The notes under the pieces were generated by a model that saw nothing but the letters and a program-made list of their open reading frames with translations, had not been told where the DNA came from and did no database searches. From Oleiphilaceae bacterium (lineage in GTDB: Bacteria > Pseudomonadota > Gammaproteobacteria > Pseudomonadales > Oleiphilaceae), in contig JAKVBL010000005.1 of NCBI GenBank assembly GCA_022447365.1, positions 372,001 through 436,000 of the forward strand: a DNA stretch of 64,000 bases. Direction: 5' to 3'. A program made the position numbers and the translations under genes. This document shows positions 55,969-64,000 of the stretch, piece by piece. Each line of letters opens with the position of its first letter. The first letter of the stretch is position 1.

Positions 55969-58116
55969 TTGAGCGAAACGTTTGAGGATATGCCGCTATA
56001 TCCGAAGGAACTTAGCTGGCTAGCGTTCAATGAGCGGGTTTTACAAGAGGCAGCTAATGCGGCTGTGCCAGAACTTCAACGCTTACGGTACTTAGGTATT
56101 TTTTCAAATAACATGGATGAGTTTTTTAGGGTCCGTGTTGCCGATGTCAGCCGACTCGCTGCGTTCTCCAAGGGTGGGGAAGATAAACAGTTCTATCGCG
56201 ATCGCTTAACAGATATTCAAACCAGAACACGAGAGCTGCAGCAGCAATTTGAAGTGACTTACAAAAGTGTTCTTAAAGCGCTTAATCGACGTCACATCTA
56301 CATTATTACCTACGAGCAGTTCAACAAGAAGCAGGGCAAAGAAGCACGCCGTATTTTCTTCGAGCAAGTGTTGCCTGAGTTAGATCCTGTCATTCTTAAA
56401 AAAGACCTGCCTTTCCCTAAAATTGAAGACGGGATGCTCTACCTAATCGTTAAGACTGTCGATCAGGAAGATACGGTTAGATATGGTGTGGTAGAAGTAC
56501 CGAGTGATCGCCTTTCACGCTTTGTTCAATTACCCCCTCAGCCTGGGCGCAAAACGAAAGTATTTGCAGTATTAGAGGATATTATTCTCTACAACCTACC
56601 TGATGTATTTCGTGGTGTTATTGATATCAAATACGCCGAGGCCTACGTTTTTAAACTGACTAGGGACGCTGAGCTTGAGTTAGACGAGACCATCAACCAG
56701 AGCCTGGTTGATCGCATGGCGAAATCAGTGAAAAAGCGCTCATCGGGTGAGCCAGAGCGGCTTGTTTACGAAGAGAGCATGCCAGAAGATATGCTGTCTT
56801 TACTGACTAAGCGCATTGGTCTGGGGCGTTACGACAGTCTGATGCCTGGCGGTCGTTATCATAACTCGAAGGACTTTATTGGGTTTCCGAGCGTTGGTCC
56901 AAATTATATTGATGCCAAGCCAATGGATACTGTTACCCATCTGGCTTTAGCTGATTTCAAAGGCAACTTGTTCGATTTGATTCGTCAAAAAGATGTCTTG
57001 CTTTACTACCCTTATCATTCGTTTGATACCGTAATTGATCTTCTGAAAACGGCCGCGATAGATCCGGCGGTTACAGAGATTAAGATATGTTTGTATCGTG
57101 CAGCAGAGCATTCGCGCATCGTTGACGCCTTGTTGTCAGCAAGACGTAATTTGAAGAACGTAACGGTTGTTGTTGAGCTGCAGGCGCGTTTTGATGAGGC
57201 CAATAACATTGCGTGGGCAAATCAGCTAACAGATGGCGGCGTGAACGTAATATTTGGCGTGCCCGGCTTAAAGGTGCATACCAAGCTAATTGCCATAACA
57301 CGTAAAGAAGATGGTAAACCGCGCATTTATACGCACATTGGCTCAGGAAACTTTAACGAGAAAACCGCCAAGATTTATACCGATTTTAGTTTACTGACAC
57401 GCAATAAAGAGATCGGCAAAGACGTTGCCAATGTGTTTGATTTTATCAATTACACCTATCGCCGCCACGCCTATAAACACTTAATGGTGTCACCACTTAC
57501 ACAGCGCTCAGGCTTAGTGGGCTTGATCGAGAATGAAATCTCGAATGCCAAATTAGGCAAGCCAGCCGAGATCATTATTAAGTGTAATAACCTCACTGAT
57601 AAGCGAATTATTGCGCAGTTGTATGAAGCGTCTAAAGTGGGCGTGTCTGTTCGTATTATTTGTCGAGGAATGACATCAATAGTGCCGGGAATCAAAGGTG
57701 TTTCCGAGAATATCGAAGCCATTAGTATTGTCGATAAATACTTAGAGCACCCGCGAGTCTATGTGTTCCATAACGATGGCGACCCTAAGTATTTTATTTC
57801 TTCTGCAGACATGATGAACCGAAACATCGATTATCGTGTCGAGGTCAGTGTTCCTGTTTGTGATGAAGATGCGAAGCAGCAGCTTCAAGACGTGTTAGAT
57901 ATTCAATGGTGCGACAATGTGAAAGCGCGTGTCTTGGATGCGAAGCAGAGCAATACTTATAGGCAGTTTAAAGTGAACGGCTTAGTTCGCTCTCAAGAAA
58001 TGATTCATCAATACTTGAGTGATGGCGTCTTGCCGACTCGGATCAAACACGCACGCGAGCGATTACGCCGAGATCTTATTAAAAAGGCAAAAGAACGTGA
58101 GCGTAAGTTAGCCTAG
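55969..58116 (+). CDS. ppk1: Polyphosphate kinase 1
   Basis: 715 residues; reversibly builds polyphosphate from ATP. N-domain (ELSWLAFNERVLQEA, FSNNMDEFFRVR), head domain, and two phospholipase D-like C-domains, with the phospho-accepting histidine in VHTKLIAI and the second conserved histidine in EHPRVYVFHN; GNFNEKTAKIYTD is another signature. The start is TTG 55969, supported by AGGAAGGGAG four to five bases upstream; ATG 55990 lacks such a site. Its last nine bases overlap the convergent acyl-CoA dehydrogenase-like gene. No ppx is adjacent. Confidence 0.96.
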   Translation: MSETFEDMPLYPKELSWLAFNERVLQEAANAAVPELQRLRYLGIFSNNMDEFFRVRVADVSRLAAFSKGGEDKQFYRDRLTDIQTRTRELQQQFEVTYKSVLKALNRRHIYIITYEQFNKKQGKEARRIFFEQVLPELDPVILKKDLPFPKIEDGMLYLIVKTVDQEDTVRYGVVEVPSDRLSRFVQLPPQPGRKTKVFAVLEDIILYNLPDVFRGVIDIKYAEAYVFKLTRDAELELDETINQSLVDRMAKSVKKRSSGEPERLVYEESMPEDMLSLLTKRIGLGRYDSLMPGGRYHNSKDFIGFPSVGPNYIDAKPMDTVTHLALADFKGNLFDLIRQKDVLLYYPYHSFDTVIDLLKTAAIDPAVTEIKICLYRAAEHSRIVDALLSARRNLKNVTVVVELQARFDEANNIAWANQLTDGGVNVIFGVPGLKVHTKLIAITRKEDGKPRIYTHIGSGNFNEKTAKIYTDFSLLTRNKEIGKDVANVFDFINYTYRRHAYKHLMVSPLTQRSGLVGLIENEISNAKLGKPAEIIIKCNNLTDKRIIAQLYEASKVGVSVRIICRGMTSIVPGIKGVSENIEAISIVDKYLEHPRVYVFHNDGDPKYFISSADMMNRNIDYRVEVSVPVCDEDAKQQLQDVLDIQWCDNVKARVLDAKQSNTYRQFKVNGLVRSQEMIHQYLSDGVLPTRIKHARERLRRDLIKKAKERERKLA

Positions 58117-59025
58117 GCTTTGCCACGCTTTTTGTGTTCTTACTTTTTGTGCGCTTTCAGCGAGCGATAGCAACGCGCTATCTCGTTTCCATGTTTTAGC
58201 AAAGCTAGGCAATTGATCTTCTAGAAGCTTGTCTTGTTGTTCAAATGTTCGTGTTAGCTGCTGTTTGATTCCCGATAATGTCAGGTGCGTTGAGGGTGCG
58301 CTTCGGTCGCTTTTCTGCATGAAAAGAATCGCGTGCGCGCTCGCAATATATTGCTCAGCAAGTTGTGTCTGGTCTAGCTCTAGAGCAATGGATAAACGTT
58401 GGCCGCATAATGCTGCCAAAATATGCAGATCTTCTTCCGTTCTAAATGGTTTTACGTACGCACTAAACCCATCGCCAACCAGAATATCCTCACGCTGGAT
58501 ACGTATCCCGGTTTGCTTGAGTTTTGCGTGTGCCAGTTCGGGTACAAAAGGAAGGGGAGGTAGAGGCTCTAATCCGAGTCTGTTGTCTTCATTGTTTAAT
58601 TTTACGAGTACGATATCGCCATTTGCGTCAGGACGTTGATCGACTGCGCTAACAAATATGGTCTTCGCATCAGTGCCTCCTGAAGCAAAGCCCTTATAGC
58701 TATCGAGCATCAGCTGACCATTCTGTTCGTAGACCCAAGTTTGCATCTCGCGAGGCTTCTTCACACCTTTTTCGTTATGGCATAGAGCTGCGATGGCATC
58801 TCGATCTAGATCAAACATGTTTTCTAATGCAGATTGATAAGCCGAGGCGAAGGCAAAACTAACCTGACGAAAATGCGCACCGGCAACGAATGCTCTTACT
58901 AGAGAATCGTCGTACTTTGAAGTGAATGATTGGTGGTTCGCTAACCAATCTTGCATCGATGAGCACCCTATAACTGGAGAGTTAGCTGCGTTTTGGATCG
59001 ACGGTAGTAAAGATTCAATCATCAT
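58108..59025 (-). CDS. Acyl-CoA dehydrogenase-like protein (short, divergent)
   Basis: 305 residues against about 380 for a full acyl-CoA dehydrogenase. The middle part looks like the ACAD beta domain: QLMLDSYKGFASGG, an oxidation-domain strand IFVSAVDQ, then VKPFRTEEDLHILAAL, which resembles the start of the C-terminal helix bundle. I cannot find the usual catalytic glutamate or the FAD-binding RxxG of active enzymes, and the N-terminal helical domain is reduced. So it may be a non-catalytic relative. It stands alone on the minus strand before the lipid oxidation genes and overlaps the end of ppk1 by nine bases. Confidence 0.6.
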   Translation of the reverse strand: MMIESLLPSIQNAANSPVIGCSSMQDWLANHQSFTSKYDDSLVRAFVAGAHFRQVSFAFASAYQSALENMFDLDRDAIAALCHNEKGVKKPREMQTWVYEQNGQLMLDSYKGFASGGTDAKTIFVSAVDQRPDANGDIVLVKLNNEDNRLGLEPLPPLPFVPELAHAKLKQTGIRIQREDILVGDGFSAYVKPFRTEEDLHILAALCGQRLSIALELDQTQLAEQYIASAHAILFMQKSDRSAPSTHLTLSGIKQQLTRTFEQQDKLLEDQLPSFAKTWKRDSALLSLAESAQKVRTQKAWQSLG

Positions 59026-59083
59026 ATTTGATTTTCTAGTTTTGATTTCGACCTTGGTGTCGCCAAAAGGTTTGCTGCGCTAG

Positions 59084-59138
59084 TCATTCAATTCAAATGT
59101 CTGCGAAAATCGCTGAGACCTTATCTTGAATTGAATGA
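59084..59138. repeat. Perfect 13-bp inverted repeat with 29-bp spacer
   Basis: TCATTCAATTCAA at 59084-59096 and TTGAATTGAATGA at 59126-59138, in the gap between the ACAD-like gene and the SDR. It could be a pair of regulator half-sites or a terminator without T-run. Confidence 0.6.
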
Positions 59139-59223
59139 ACTGCTAACGGGGTTAAACAGGTGTCTTTCGTTTGCTTTGATAGAATACAGAAACTATTGGA
59201 ACACCTTGATTAAGCGATTGAGC

Positions 59224-59985
59224 TTATTTTGGAGCCATGCGTAATGCACAGTCAATACGGATTACTTCGCCATTCAAGAGCGGGTTTTCGACCATCTCTT
59301 TGACGATACGTGCATATTCCTTTGGATCACCCAAACGCTGCGGGAATGGCAGTGTTGCAGCCAAGCTTTCTTGTGCTGCTTCGGGTAAAGAAGCCAGCAT
59401 TGGCGTCATAAATAATCCCGGAGCAATGGCTAGCACACGAATCCCGTAACGAGCGAGTTCCCTTGCAGCAGGTAGGGTCATTGAAACAATACCGCCTTTG
59501 GACGCTGAGTAAGCCGCTTGGCCAATTTGCCCCTCATATGCAGCTACGGATGCCGTTGAGATGATCACACCGCGCTCACCATCGTCGTTTGCATCTCGGG
59601 TTTGCATTTCATCTGCAGCAAGGCGAAGAATATTAAATGAGCCACTTAAGTTAACGGCGATCACTTTGTTAAAGAAATCCAAAGACTGTGGACCTTCTTT
59701 ACCCAGAATTTTTGCCGGAACACCAATCCCTGCGCAGTTCACTGCAATGCCGACTGGCCCATGTGCAGCTTTAGCTTGATCAAAACATGCTTGCGCACTT
59801 TCGGCGCTCGTTACATCACAGTCAAATGCTAAACCACCAATTTCACTGGCGACTTGTTGCGCCTTTTCTGTTTGCACATCAAAGATACTGACCTTCGCGC
59901 CTAGCTCTGCTAACAACCTAGCCGCTGCTTCTCCAAGCCCTGAGGCTCCGCCAGTTACAATTGCAGGAACACCATTGATATTCAT
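59224..59985 (-). CDS. SDR 3-hydroxyacyl-CoA dehydrogenase (HSD17B10-like)
   Basis: 253 residues, a classical short-chain dehydrogenase: NAD-binding TGGASGLG at 11-18, NCAGIGVP, and the catalytic YSASK. Overall pattern (FDCDVTSAESA, VNLSGSFNILRLAADEM, IAPGLFMTPML, LLNGEVIRIDCALRM) is that of type 2 3-hydroxyacyl-CoA dehydrogenases, which act on 3-hydroxy-2-methylbutyryl-CoA in isoleucine breakdown and on other 3-hydroxyacyl-CoAs. Monocistronic as far as seen. A palindrome at 60060-60077 stands 75 bases before its start. Confidence 0.9.
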   Translation of the reverse strand: MNINGVPAIVTGGASGLGEAAARLLAELGAKVSIFDVQTEKAQQVASEIGGLAFDCDVTSAESAQACFDQAKAAHGPVGIAVNCAGIGVPAKILGKEGPQSLDFFNKVIAVNLSGSFNILRLAADEMQTRDANDDGERGVIISTASVAAYEGQIGQAAYSASKGGIVSMTLPAARELARYGIRVLAIAPGLFMTPMLASLPEAAQESLAATLPFPQRLGDPKEYARIVKEMVENPLLNGEVIRIDCALRMAPK

Positions 59986-60059
59986 TCGTACATTATCCTC
60001 GTTACTATTATTTTTGTCTTACAGTCTTTGTTTTAAAGAACTGATTACTTACGAAAGAC

Positions 60060-60077
60060 CTTTACGTAAACGTAAAG
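60060..60077. promoter_or_regulatory. Palindromic operator candidate upstream of the HSD17B10-like gene
   Basis: CTTTACG-TAAA-CGTAAAG, arms of 7 bp, perfect. It resembles, from memory, the palindromes with ACGTAAA ends bound by LiuR (MerR family) before branched-chain amino acid degradation genes in proteobacteria, which would suit this gene. The regulator is not in the window. Confidence 0.4.
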
Positions 60078-60163
60078 CTAGTGGATGAGCATGATATGAG
60101 TAAAGTCGGGGGGAGGCAACCAAAGCCAGCATTTGGCTTTGGTTGAAGGCTTAAGAATCTAGC

Positions 60164-61072
60164 TTAATGCGCCGCTGCAAGCAGAGCATCGCAGGCTTTG
60201 GCAGGATCACCGCTTTTGTTGTATTCCTCTACCCATGCAGGATAGTTGTGTACCACTGGGATTTTCTCTGGGTGAAAGCCTGGTTTAAGGTAAGCAAATA
60301 AAGGCTTTGTAAATGAAGAAAATACGCCTTTACGTCCATACATCCAAGGCAAGTTCTTAATAAACATTTTGCGACGCTCCCATTTTGAGAAGCCATCAGC
60401 CTTAAGCAGTTTGTCCCCATTAGTGAACATGATTCGCATGGTTTCATAGGTTCCGTATATAACCGCCCACACACGCATGAAATAACCAACTTTGGCAACT
60501 TTCTGCATCACATCAAATGCTACGGAACGATGCTCCATTTCTTCAATCGCATGCCATGCAAACATCGTCTTCATTCGATGATCGAAGCCTTCAGATACAT
60601 ATTTTTTACTGAAGAATGCTTCTGCCATGAGCGCAGTAAAATGCTCAAAAGCTGCGGTAAGCGCGACATTGTATTCGGGTGAATACTCATTGAGATATTT
60701 GTCGATGATCTCTTTGTGCTCAGACAAAATCTCATCGATTGGCATACCTTGTTTTTTGAGCAAATTATTGAACTTAGTATGTGCGATGCCATGCTGTGCT
60801 TCTTGGCGTGTAAAGGCTTTCACATCTTCGAGTTGTGTCGGGTCTTCAATTTGGTCTCTAAATGCGCGCACGGCAGTAATAAAGTAACGCTCTCCATCAG
60901 GGAAGGTTACCTGCATTGCATCCATCAAGCGTGTGCGGAAAGGATTACCATCTAACCAGTATTTGGGAATGGTTTCGTCCAAGCCAAAATCTAACTTCTC
61001 TCGCACATCCATATCAGGTTGAAAATGCTTGCCATCATTTAGCGGCGCGTAGTTTGAATCTGTTCTGTACAT
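60164..61072 (-). CDS. PF10118-type predicted metal-dependent hydrolase (diiron-like)
   Basis: 302 residues, soluble, mostly helical. Helices carry the metal-ligand pattern seen in ferritin-like diiron folds: FPDGERYF, RQEAQHGIAHTKF, EHFTALMAEAFF and WHAIEEMEHRSVAFDV. The family is annotated as metal-dependent hydrolase, but biochemical work is lacking; ferritin-like folds also occur in oxygenases. It lies 12 bases after the SDR (61085) on the same strand and is the last gene of the FMO-SDR-hydrolase operon, so a role in the same oxidative pathway is inferred. Confidence 0.85.
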   Translation of the reverse strand: MYRTDSNYAPLNDGKHFQPDMDVREKLDFGLDETIPKYWLDGNPFRTRLMDAMQVTFPDGERYFITAVRAFRDQIEDPTQLEDVKAFTRQEAQHGIAHTKFNNLLKKQGMPIDEILSEHKEIIDKYLNEYSPEYNVALTAAFEHFTALMAEAFFSKKYVSEGFDHRMKTMFAWHAIEEMEHRSVAFDVMQKVAKVGYFMRVWAVIYGTYETMRIMFTNGDKLLKADGFSKWERRKMFIKNLPWMYGRKGVFSSFTKPLFAYLKPGFHPEKIPVVHNYPAWVEEYNKSGDPAKACDALLAAAH

Positions 61073-61084
61073 ACTAGTTCTTCC

Positions 61085-61912
61085 TTAAAACTTACTGATT
61101 AGTTGATAGTCTTCAGGATCAAAAAGATCTTTCATCTCGTTATGCAGATATTTATTTCTCCAACGCAAAGGTATAGCCCAAGAGAGCAAGGCGACGGGTT
61201 TAGATTGATGCCCACACACAATGCGTTGTTTGCCAGTTTGAATCGCTTTAATGACTTCTCGCACAACAGCCACTGGCGGCGTTTTTAGATACTTAGCGGT
61301 AAATTCTTCGCCACCGTCGGTATTCATTGCGATGTTTGTTTTTATTCCGCCTGGGTGAAGCAAATGCACAGAAATAGGGGAGTCTTCTAACTCAACCATC
61401 AGCGATTCTGTGAAGCCTCTTACAGCAAATTTCGAGGCGCAGTAATCAGAGGCGTTTGGCGTTCCCACGAGGCCAAAGATGCTCGACACGTTAATAATCG
61501 CGCCTTCATTATTTTGTATTAGCTGTGGCAAGAACGCTTGAGTACCGTAGACAACGCCAAAAAAATTCACGTTCAGCGTTTGCGTGTATTGTTCGGCATC
61601 TATATTCCAAACGGGCTTGCCACCACCACCAATGCCTGCGTTATTGATCACCACGTGTGCAGGGCCTAGTTCGTCTTTGACGCGACGCGCAAACTGATCA
61701 ACGATTTCTTTATTGCTTATATCGAATGCCTGATTACATATGCCTTTGTGAGGCAAGGATTCGAGTTGCTTCACGGTTTCGTTTAATCCTGCTTCGTCGT
61801 AGTCGGTAATCGCGATCCGTGCATTTAGCTTTGCAAATTCCAGCGCGTAGGCGCGCCCCATTCCAGAACCCGCTCCGGTTATGACGATGGTTTTATCTTT
61901 AAAGTTCTTCAT
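61085..61912 (-). CDS. SDR-family oxidoreductase in the FMO operon
   Basis: 275 residues. [11 protein letters not shown](P)-binding motif at 12-19, [10 protein letters not shown] and the YCASK catalytic pair. The C-terminal helix region, with [17 protein letters not shown], is longer than in the smallest SDRs. Its ATG overlaps the FMO stop as ATGA, so translation is coupled. It probably oxidises an alcohol or reduces a ketone/aldehyde in the pathway started by the monooxygenase; substrate unknown. Confidence 0.88.
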   Translation of the reverse strand: MKNFKDKTIVITGAGSGMGRAYALEFAKLNARIAITDYDEAGLNETVKQLESLPHKGICNQAFDISNKEIVDQFARRVKDELGPAHVVINNAGIGGGGKPVWNIDAEQYTQTLNVNFFGVVYGTQAFLPQLIQNNEGAIINVSSIFGLVGTPNASDYCASKFAVRGFTESLMVELEDSPISVHLLHPGGIKTNIAMNTDGGEEFTAKYLKTPPVAVVREVIKAIQTGKQRIVCGHQSKPVALLSWAIPLRWRNKYLHNEMKDLFDPEDYQLISKF

Positions 61913-63474
61913 GCGGCACTCGTTTCTTTGGTTTTGTTGTGTTGCTGAGTTGAGTTAATCGTTTTGTTTTTAATCGATGACACATCTACATTGATCGAAG
62001 GTGGATAGAGCTTCAGGTTCTCGTCTGTCACTGGGCCATGCCGAAGATTTTTGAGATCTACTTTATAGTCCATCGACATGTACCAAGGCGCCTCGAACCC
62101 TTGGCGAGGGAGATCTTTTAGTACTCGCTGTACATAACCTGCACCAAAATCTAAGAGAGGGCGTGTTGGCATGGTCGGGCTAGGCAGTTCAGGACATGCT
62201 GCGGCCTGATTGTTGTCACTCATGTGTTTTATCAGTCGACAGTAATGCTCGCATAGCAAGCCTACTTTTAAGGTCCAAGATGAGTTGATGTAACCAATGG
62301 CAAAGGCAAAATTAGGTATGCTGCTCAACATCATGCCTTTGTATGCAACGGTATCGGATAAATCGACGGGCTTGTTATCGACGTGCAGCTTAATACCGCC
62401 AAACAGTTGAATGTTCAAGCCGGTAGCCGTTACGACGATATCTGACTTGAGTGTTTCGCCTGATGCTAGTTCTATACCTTCCTCGTTAAAGCGTTTGATC
62501 GTGTCGGTTACAACCGAAGCTTTGCCATCGCTGATCGCATTAAATAAGTCTCCGTCAGGCACCGCGCATAAGCGTTGATCCCAAGGGTTGTATGGTGGAT
62601 TAAAATGTTGGTCGACAGGGTAGTTCTTTGGCAGCAGGCTCTTATTGCTATGACGAATAATCTTACGTGCGAACTTAGGGAAACGTTGGCACAAACGCCA
62701 AATCAGACGCGAAATATTAATGTTTTTATTTCGCGTTAGTTTATACGCGAGGCGTTTAGGGAGCAGTGCGCGAAGTACGTTAGCAATCGGGTCGCTTTGC
62801 GGCATGCTCATCACATAAGTCGGCGTGCGCTGAAGCATAGTGATATGTTTTGTCTTATCCGCCATCGCAGGTAACAGCGTCACGGCTGTTGCACCACTGC
62901 CAATTATCACCACATTTTTACCTTGGTAATCGAGATCTTCCGGCCAATGTTGAGGGTGAATCACTTGGCCCTTAAAGTTTTCTATTTCCGGAAATTCTGG
63001 CGTATAGCCTTTATCGTAGTTGTAGTATCCAGCGGCGCTAAACAACCAGTTACAGCTAACTTCTTCAATGGTTTTGACGTGGCTGTTGCTATGTTCTATT
63101 TGCACCGTCCAGCACTGTTCTTGTGAGCTCCAATTGGCGCTTAATACTTTTCGGCCGTAGCGAATGTGTTGGTCGATTTTATTTTCGGATGCCGTTTCAC
63201 GAATGTATTTGAGAATATCCTGACCATCAGCAATGGCTTTTTTATCTTCCCATGGTTTGAACTCATATCCAAAGGTGAATAAATCAGAATCAGAACGAAT
63301 GCCTGGATACTTAAACAAGTCCCATGTGCCGCCAGACCGTTGGCGAGATTCAAGAATTAGATAGCTTTTATCTGGACAGTCTCTTTGCATGTAATACGCA
63401 AGACCAATCCCTGAAAGACCAGCACCAACAATGAGTGTGTGAACGTGTTTTGCAGTCGCCATAATACTTACCAT
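61909..63474 (-). CDS. Flavin-containing monooxygenase of the AlmA/Baeyer-Villiger type
   Basis: 521 residues (517 if the ATG at 63462 is used). FAD motif GAGLSG at 17-22, second Rossmann motif GSGATAV for NADPH, and between them [12 protein letters not shown], the FxGxxxHxxxWP fingerprint of Baeyer-Villiger monooxygenases. The region [21 protein letters not shown] looks much like AlmA of Acinetobacter and Alcanivorax, which acts on long-chain alkanes. So the substrate is probably a hydrocarbon, ketone or similar lipid, by inference. First gene of the FMO-SDR-hydrolase operon and divergent from a regulator gene. Confidence 0.9.
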   Translation of the reverse strand: MVSIMATAKHVHTLIVGAGLSGIGLAYYMQRDCPDKSYLILESRQRSGGTWDLFKYPGIRSDSDLFTFGYEFKPWEDKKAIADGQDILKYIRETASENKIDQHIRYGRKVLSANWSSQEQCWTVQIEHSNSHVKTIEEVSCNWLFSAAGYYNYDKGYTPEFPEIENFKGQVIHPQHWPEDLDYQGKNVVIIGSGATAVTLLPAMADKTKHITMLQRTPTYVMSMPQSDPIANVLRALLPKRLAYKLTRNKNINISRLIWRLCQRFPKFARKIIRHSNKSLLPKNYPVDQHFNPPYNPWDQRLCAVPDGDLFNAISDGKASVVTDTIKRFNEEGIELASGETLKSDIVVTATGLNIQLFGGIKLHVDNKPVDLSDTVAYKGMMLSSIPNFAFAIGYINSSWTLKVGLLCEHYCRLIKHMSDNNQAAACPELPSPTMPTRPLLDFGAGYVQRVLKDLPRQGFEAPWYMSMDYKVDLKNLRHGPVTDENLKLYPPSINVDVSSIKNKTINSTQQHNKTKETSAA

Positions 63475-63540
63475 CTTTTATGCGAGTTGGCTTTTTCGTT
63501 ATTGTGTTGCTCATTCTATGAACAGAAAAAAGATTGGTCG

Positions 63541-63586
63541 ATATGCAAAATAACTCAATATGATTATTATATGGTGCATATTGCAC
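63541..63586. promoter_or_regulatory. Inverted repeats in the FMO/regulator divergent promoter
   Basis: ATATGCA at 63541-63547 and TGCATAT at 63575-63581 are complementary, and GTGCA-TAT-TGCAC (63574-63586) is a small perfect palindrome. They lie between the two divergent starts, where the neighbouring regulator could bind. Confidence 0.4.
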
Positions 63587-63617
63587 TTTAATGCTGTGAA
63601 GAATTGAGGGTTTTGCA

Positions 63618-64000
63618 TTGGCTGAAAAAATAGAAATAGCTGCGAGCACTGAAGAAAAAGAGCGTATTTATCAGTTGTTACGCCTTGGGGCCGAGAAAGC
63701 CTTGGTGATGATTAGCAAAGACGAAATCATTGAGCAGATGGAGCAGGCCGGTATGTATGGGGCGGGCGAACATTCTGACCTGGATGATCCAGTTTTAATT
63801 GCTGCAACGCGCCGTTCCATTCGCTCAAGCCTTATTCATTGGTTGAACTCCACTATAGAAAACCCCGAGCAAAAAGTATCGCCCTTTGTTTCAGATAATA
63901 TTGTGCAAAATGCCTTGGCCATTATTGAAAGAGGCGTGCCAGAACTCATGTTAGCGCTTGATAGAGCAGGACAAAACGTAGCATGGCAATACTGGATGAA
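63618..64000 (+). CDS. Probable transcriptional regulator (PucR/CdaR-like, N-terminal part; 3' end outside window)
   Basis: Open from TTG 63618 to the window edge, 127 codons; TTGAGGG lies seven bases upstream, supporting the TTG start. The visible domain is helical and acidic, with WLNSTIEN, IIERGVPELMLALDRAGQNVAWQYWM. This end resembles the N-terminal RsbRD/PucR-type regulator domain, in which a GQN-x-W-x-x-W motif precedes a GGDEF-like and C-terminal helix-turn-helix part, here outside the window. Divergent from the FMO operon and likely to regulate it. Confidence 0.6.
   Translation, partial: MAEKIEIAASTEEKERIYQLLRLGAEKALVMISKDEIIEQMEQAGMYGAGEHSDLDDPVLIAATRRSIRSSLIHWLNSTIENPEQKVSPFVSDNIVQNALAIIERGVPELMLALDRAGQNVAWQYWM

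Overview
The window reads as chromosome from a marine, mesophilic gammaproteobacterium of the Oceanospirillales/Pseudomonadales type. This is an inference from gene order (peroxiredoxin-rnt-motY-argG; dnaE-accA-tilS; rpsF-rpsR-membrane protein-rplI-dnaB-alr, all as in Pseudomonas and relatives), from an NhaD sodium/proton antiporter, a MotY sodium-type flagellar protein, PEP-CTERM proteins and lipid/hydrocarbon oxidation genes. Base composition is moderate and most genes are ordinary core genes.

Layout. 1-245: end of a fatty acyl-CoA reductase-like SDR. 430-4124: peroxiredoxin, rnt, motY, argG. 4251-7000: AT-rich accessory stretch with two integron attC sites, three small cassette-like genes and long perfect palindromes, but no integrase. 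7031-8446: NfeD and stomatin-like pair. 8739-18063: recC-recB-recD, overlapping and co-transcribed. 18122-25004: a chaperone-usher fimbrial locus with two tandem, virtually identical major pilin genes, each behind the same 212-nt structured leader, then chaperone, usher and a minor pilin; a related secreted protein lies on the opposite strand. 25085-25198: 4.5S RNA. 25460-27089: two PEP-CTERM proteins. 27377-34811: UPF0325 protein, dnaE, accA, tilS and a frameshifted PstS-like gene. 34829-44871: carbamoyl-phosphate and arginine metabolism: an ornithine carbamoyltransferase, pyrB-pyrI, a secreted protein with a damaged start, and the arginine deiminase operon (permease, arcA, arcB, arcC, YfcC-type carrier). 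45157-49856: ribosomal protein operon, dnaB, alr. 49927-58116: chemoreceptor, beta-barrel plus Ig-like lipoprotein pair, nhaD, ppk1. 58108-64000: acyl-CoA and lipid oxidation genes (ACAD-like protein, HSD17B10-like SDR, PF10118 diiron hydrolase-like protein, SDR, AlmA-like flavin monooxygenase) and the start of a divergent regulator.

Most notable: (i) the fimbrial locus, whose subunits look like DUF4402-type proteins rather than classical pilins, with a duplicated and apparently gene-converted major subunit and a conserved structured leader; (ii) an integrase-less attC cluster; (iii) a carbamoyl-phosphate gene cluster with two OTC paralogues; (iv) two genes with probable frameshifts (PstS-like at a 7-G run; a lipoprotein with compensating shifts at its N-terminus); (v) an AlmA-like monooxygenase operon with a divergent regulator. 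Assignments rest on reading motifs and gene order by eye; no database search was run.
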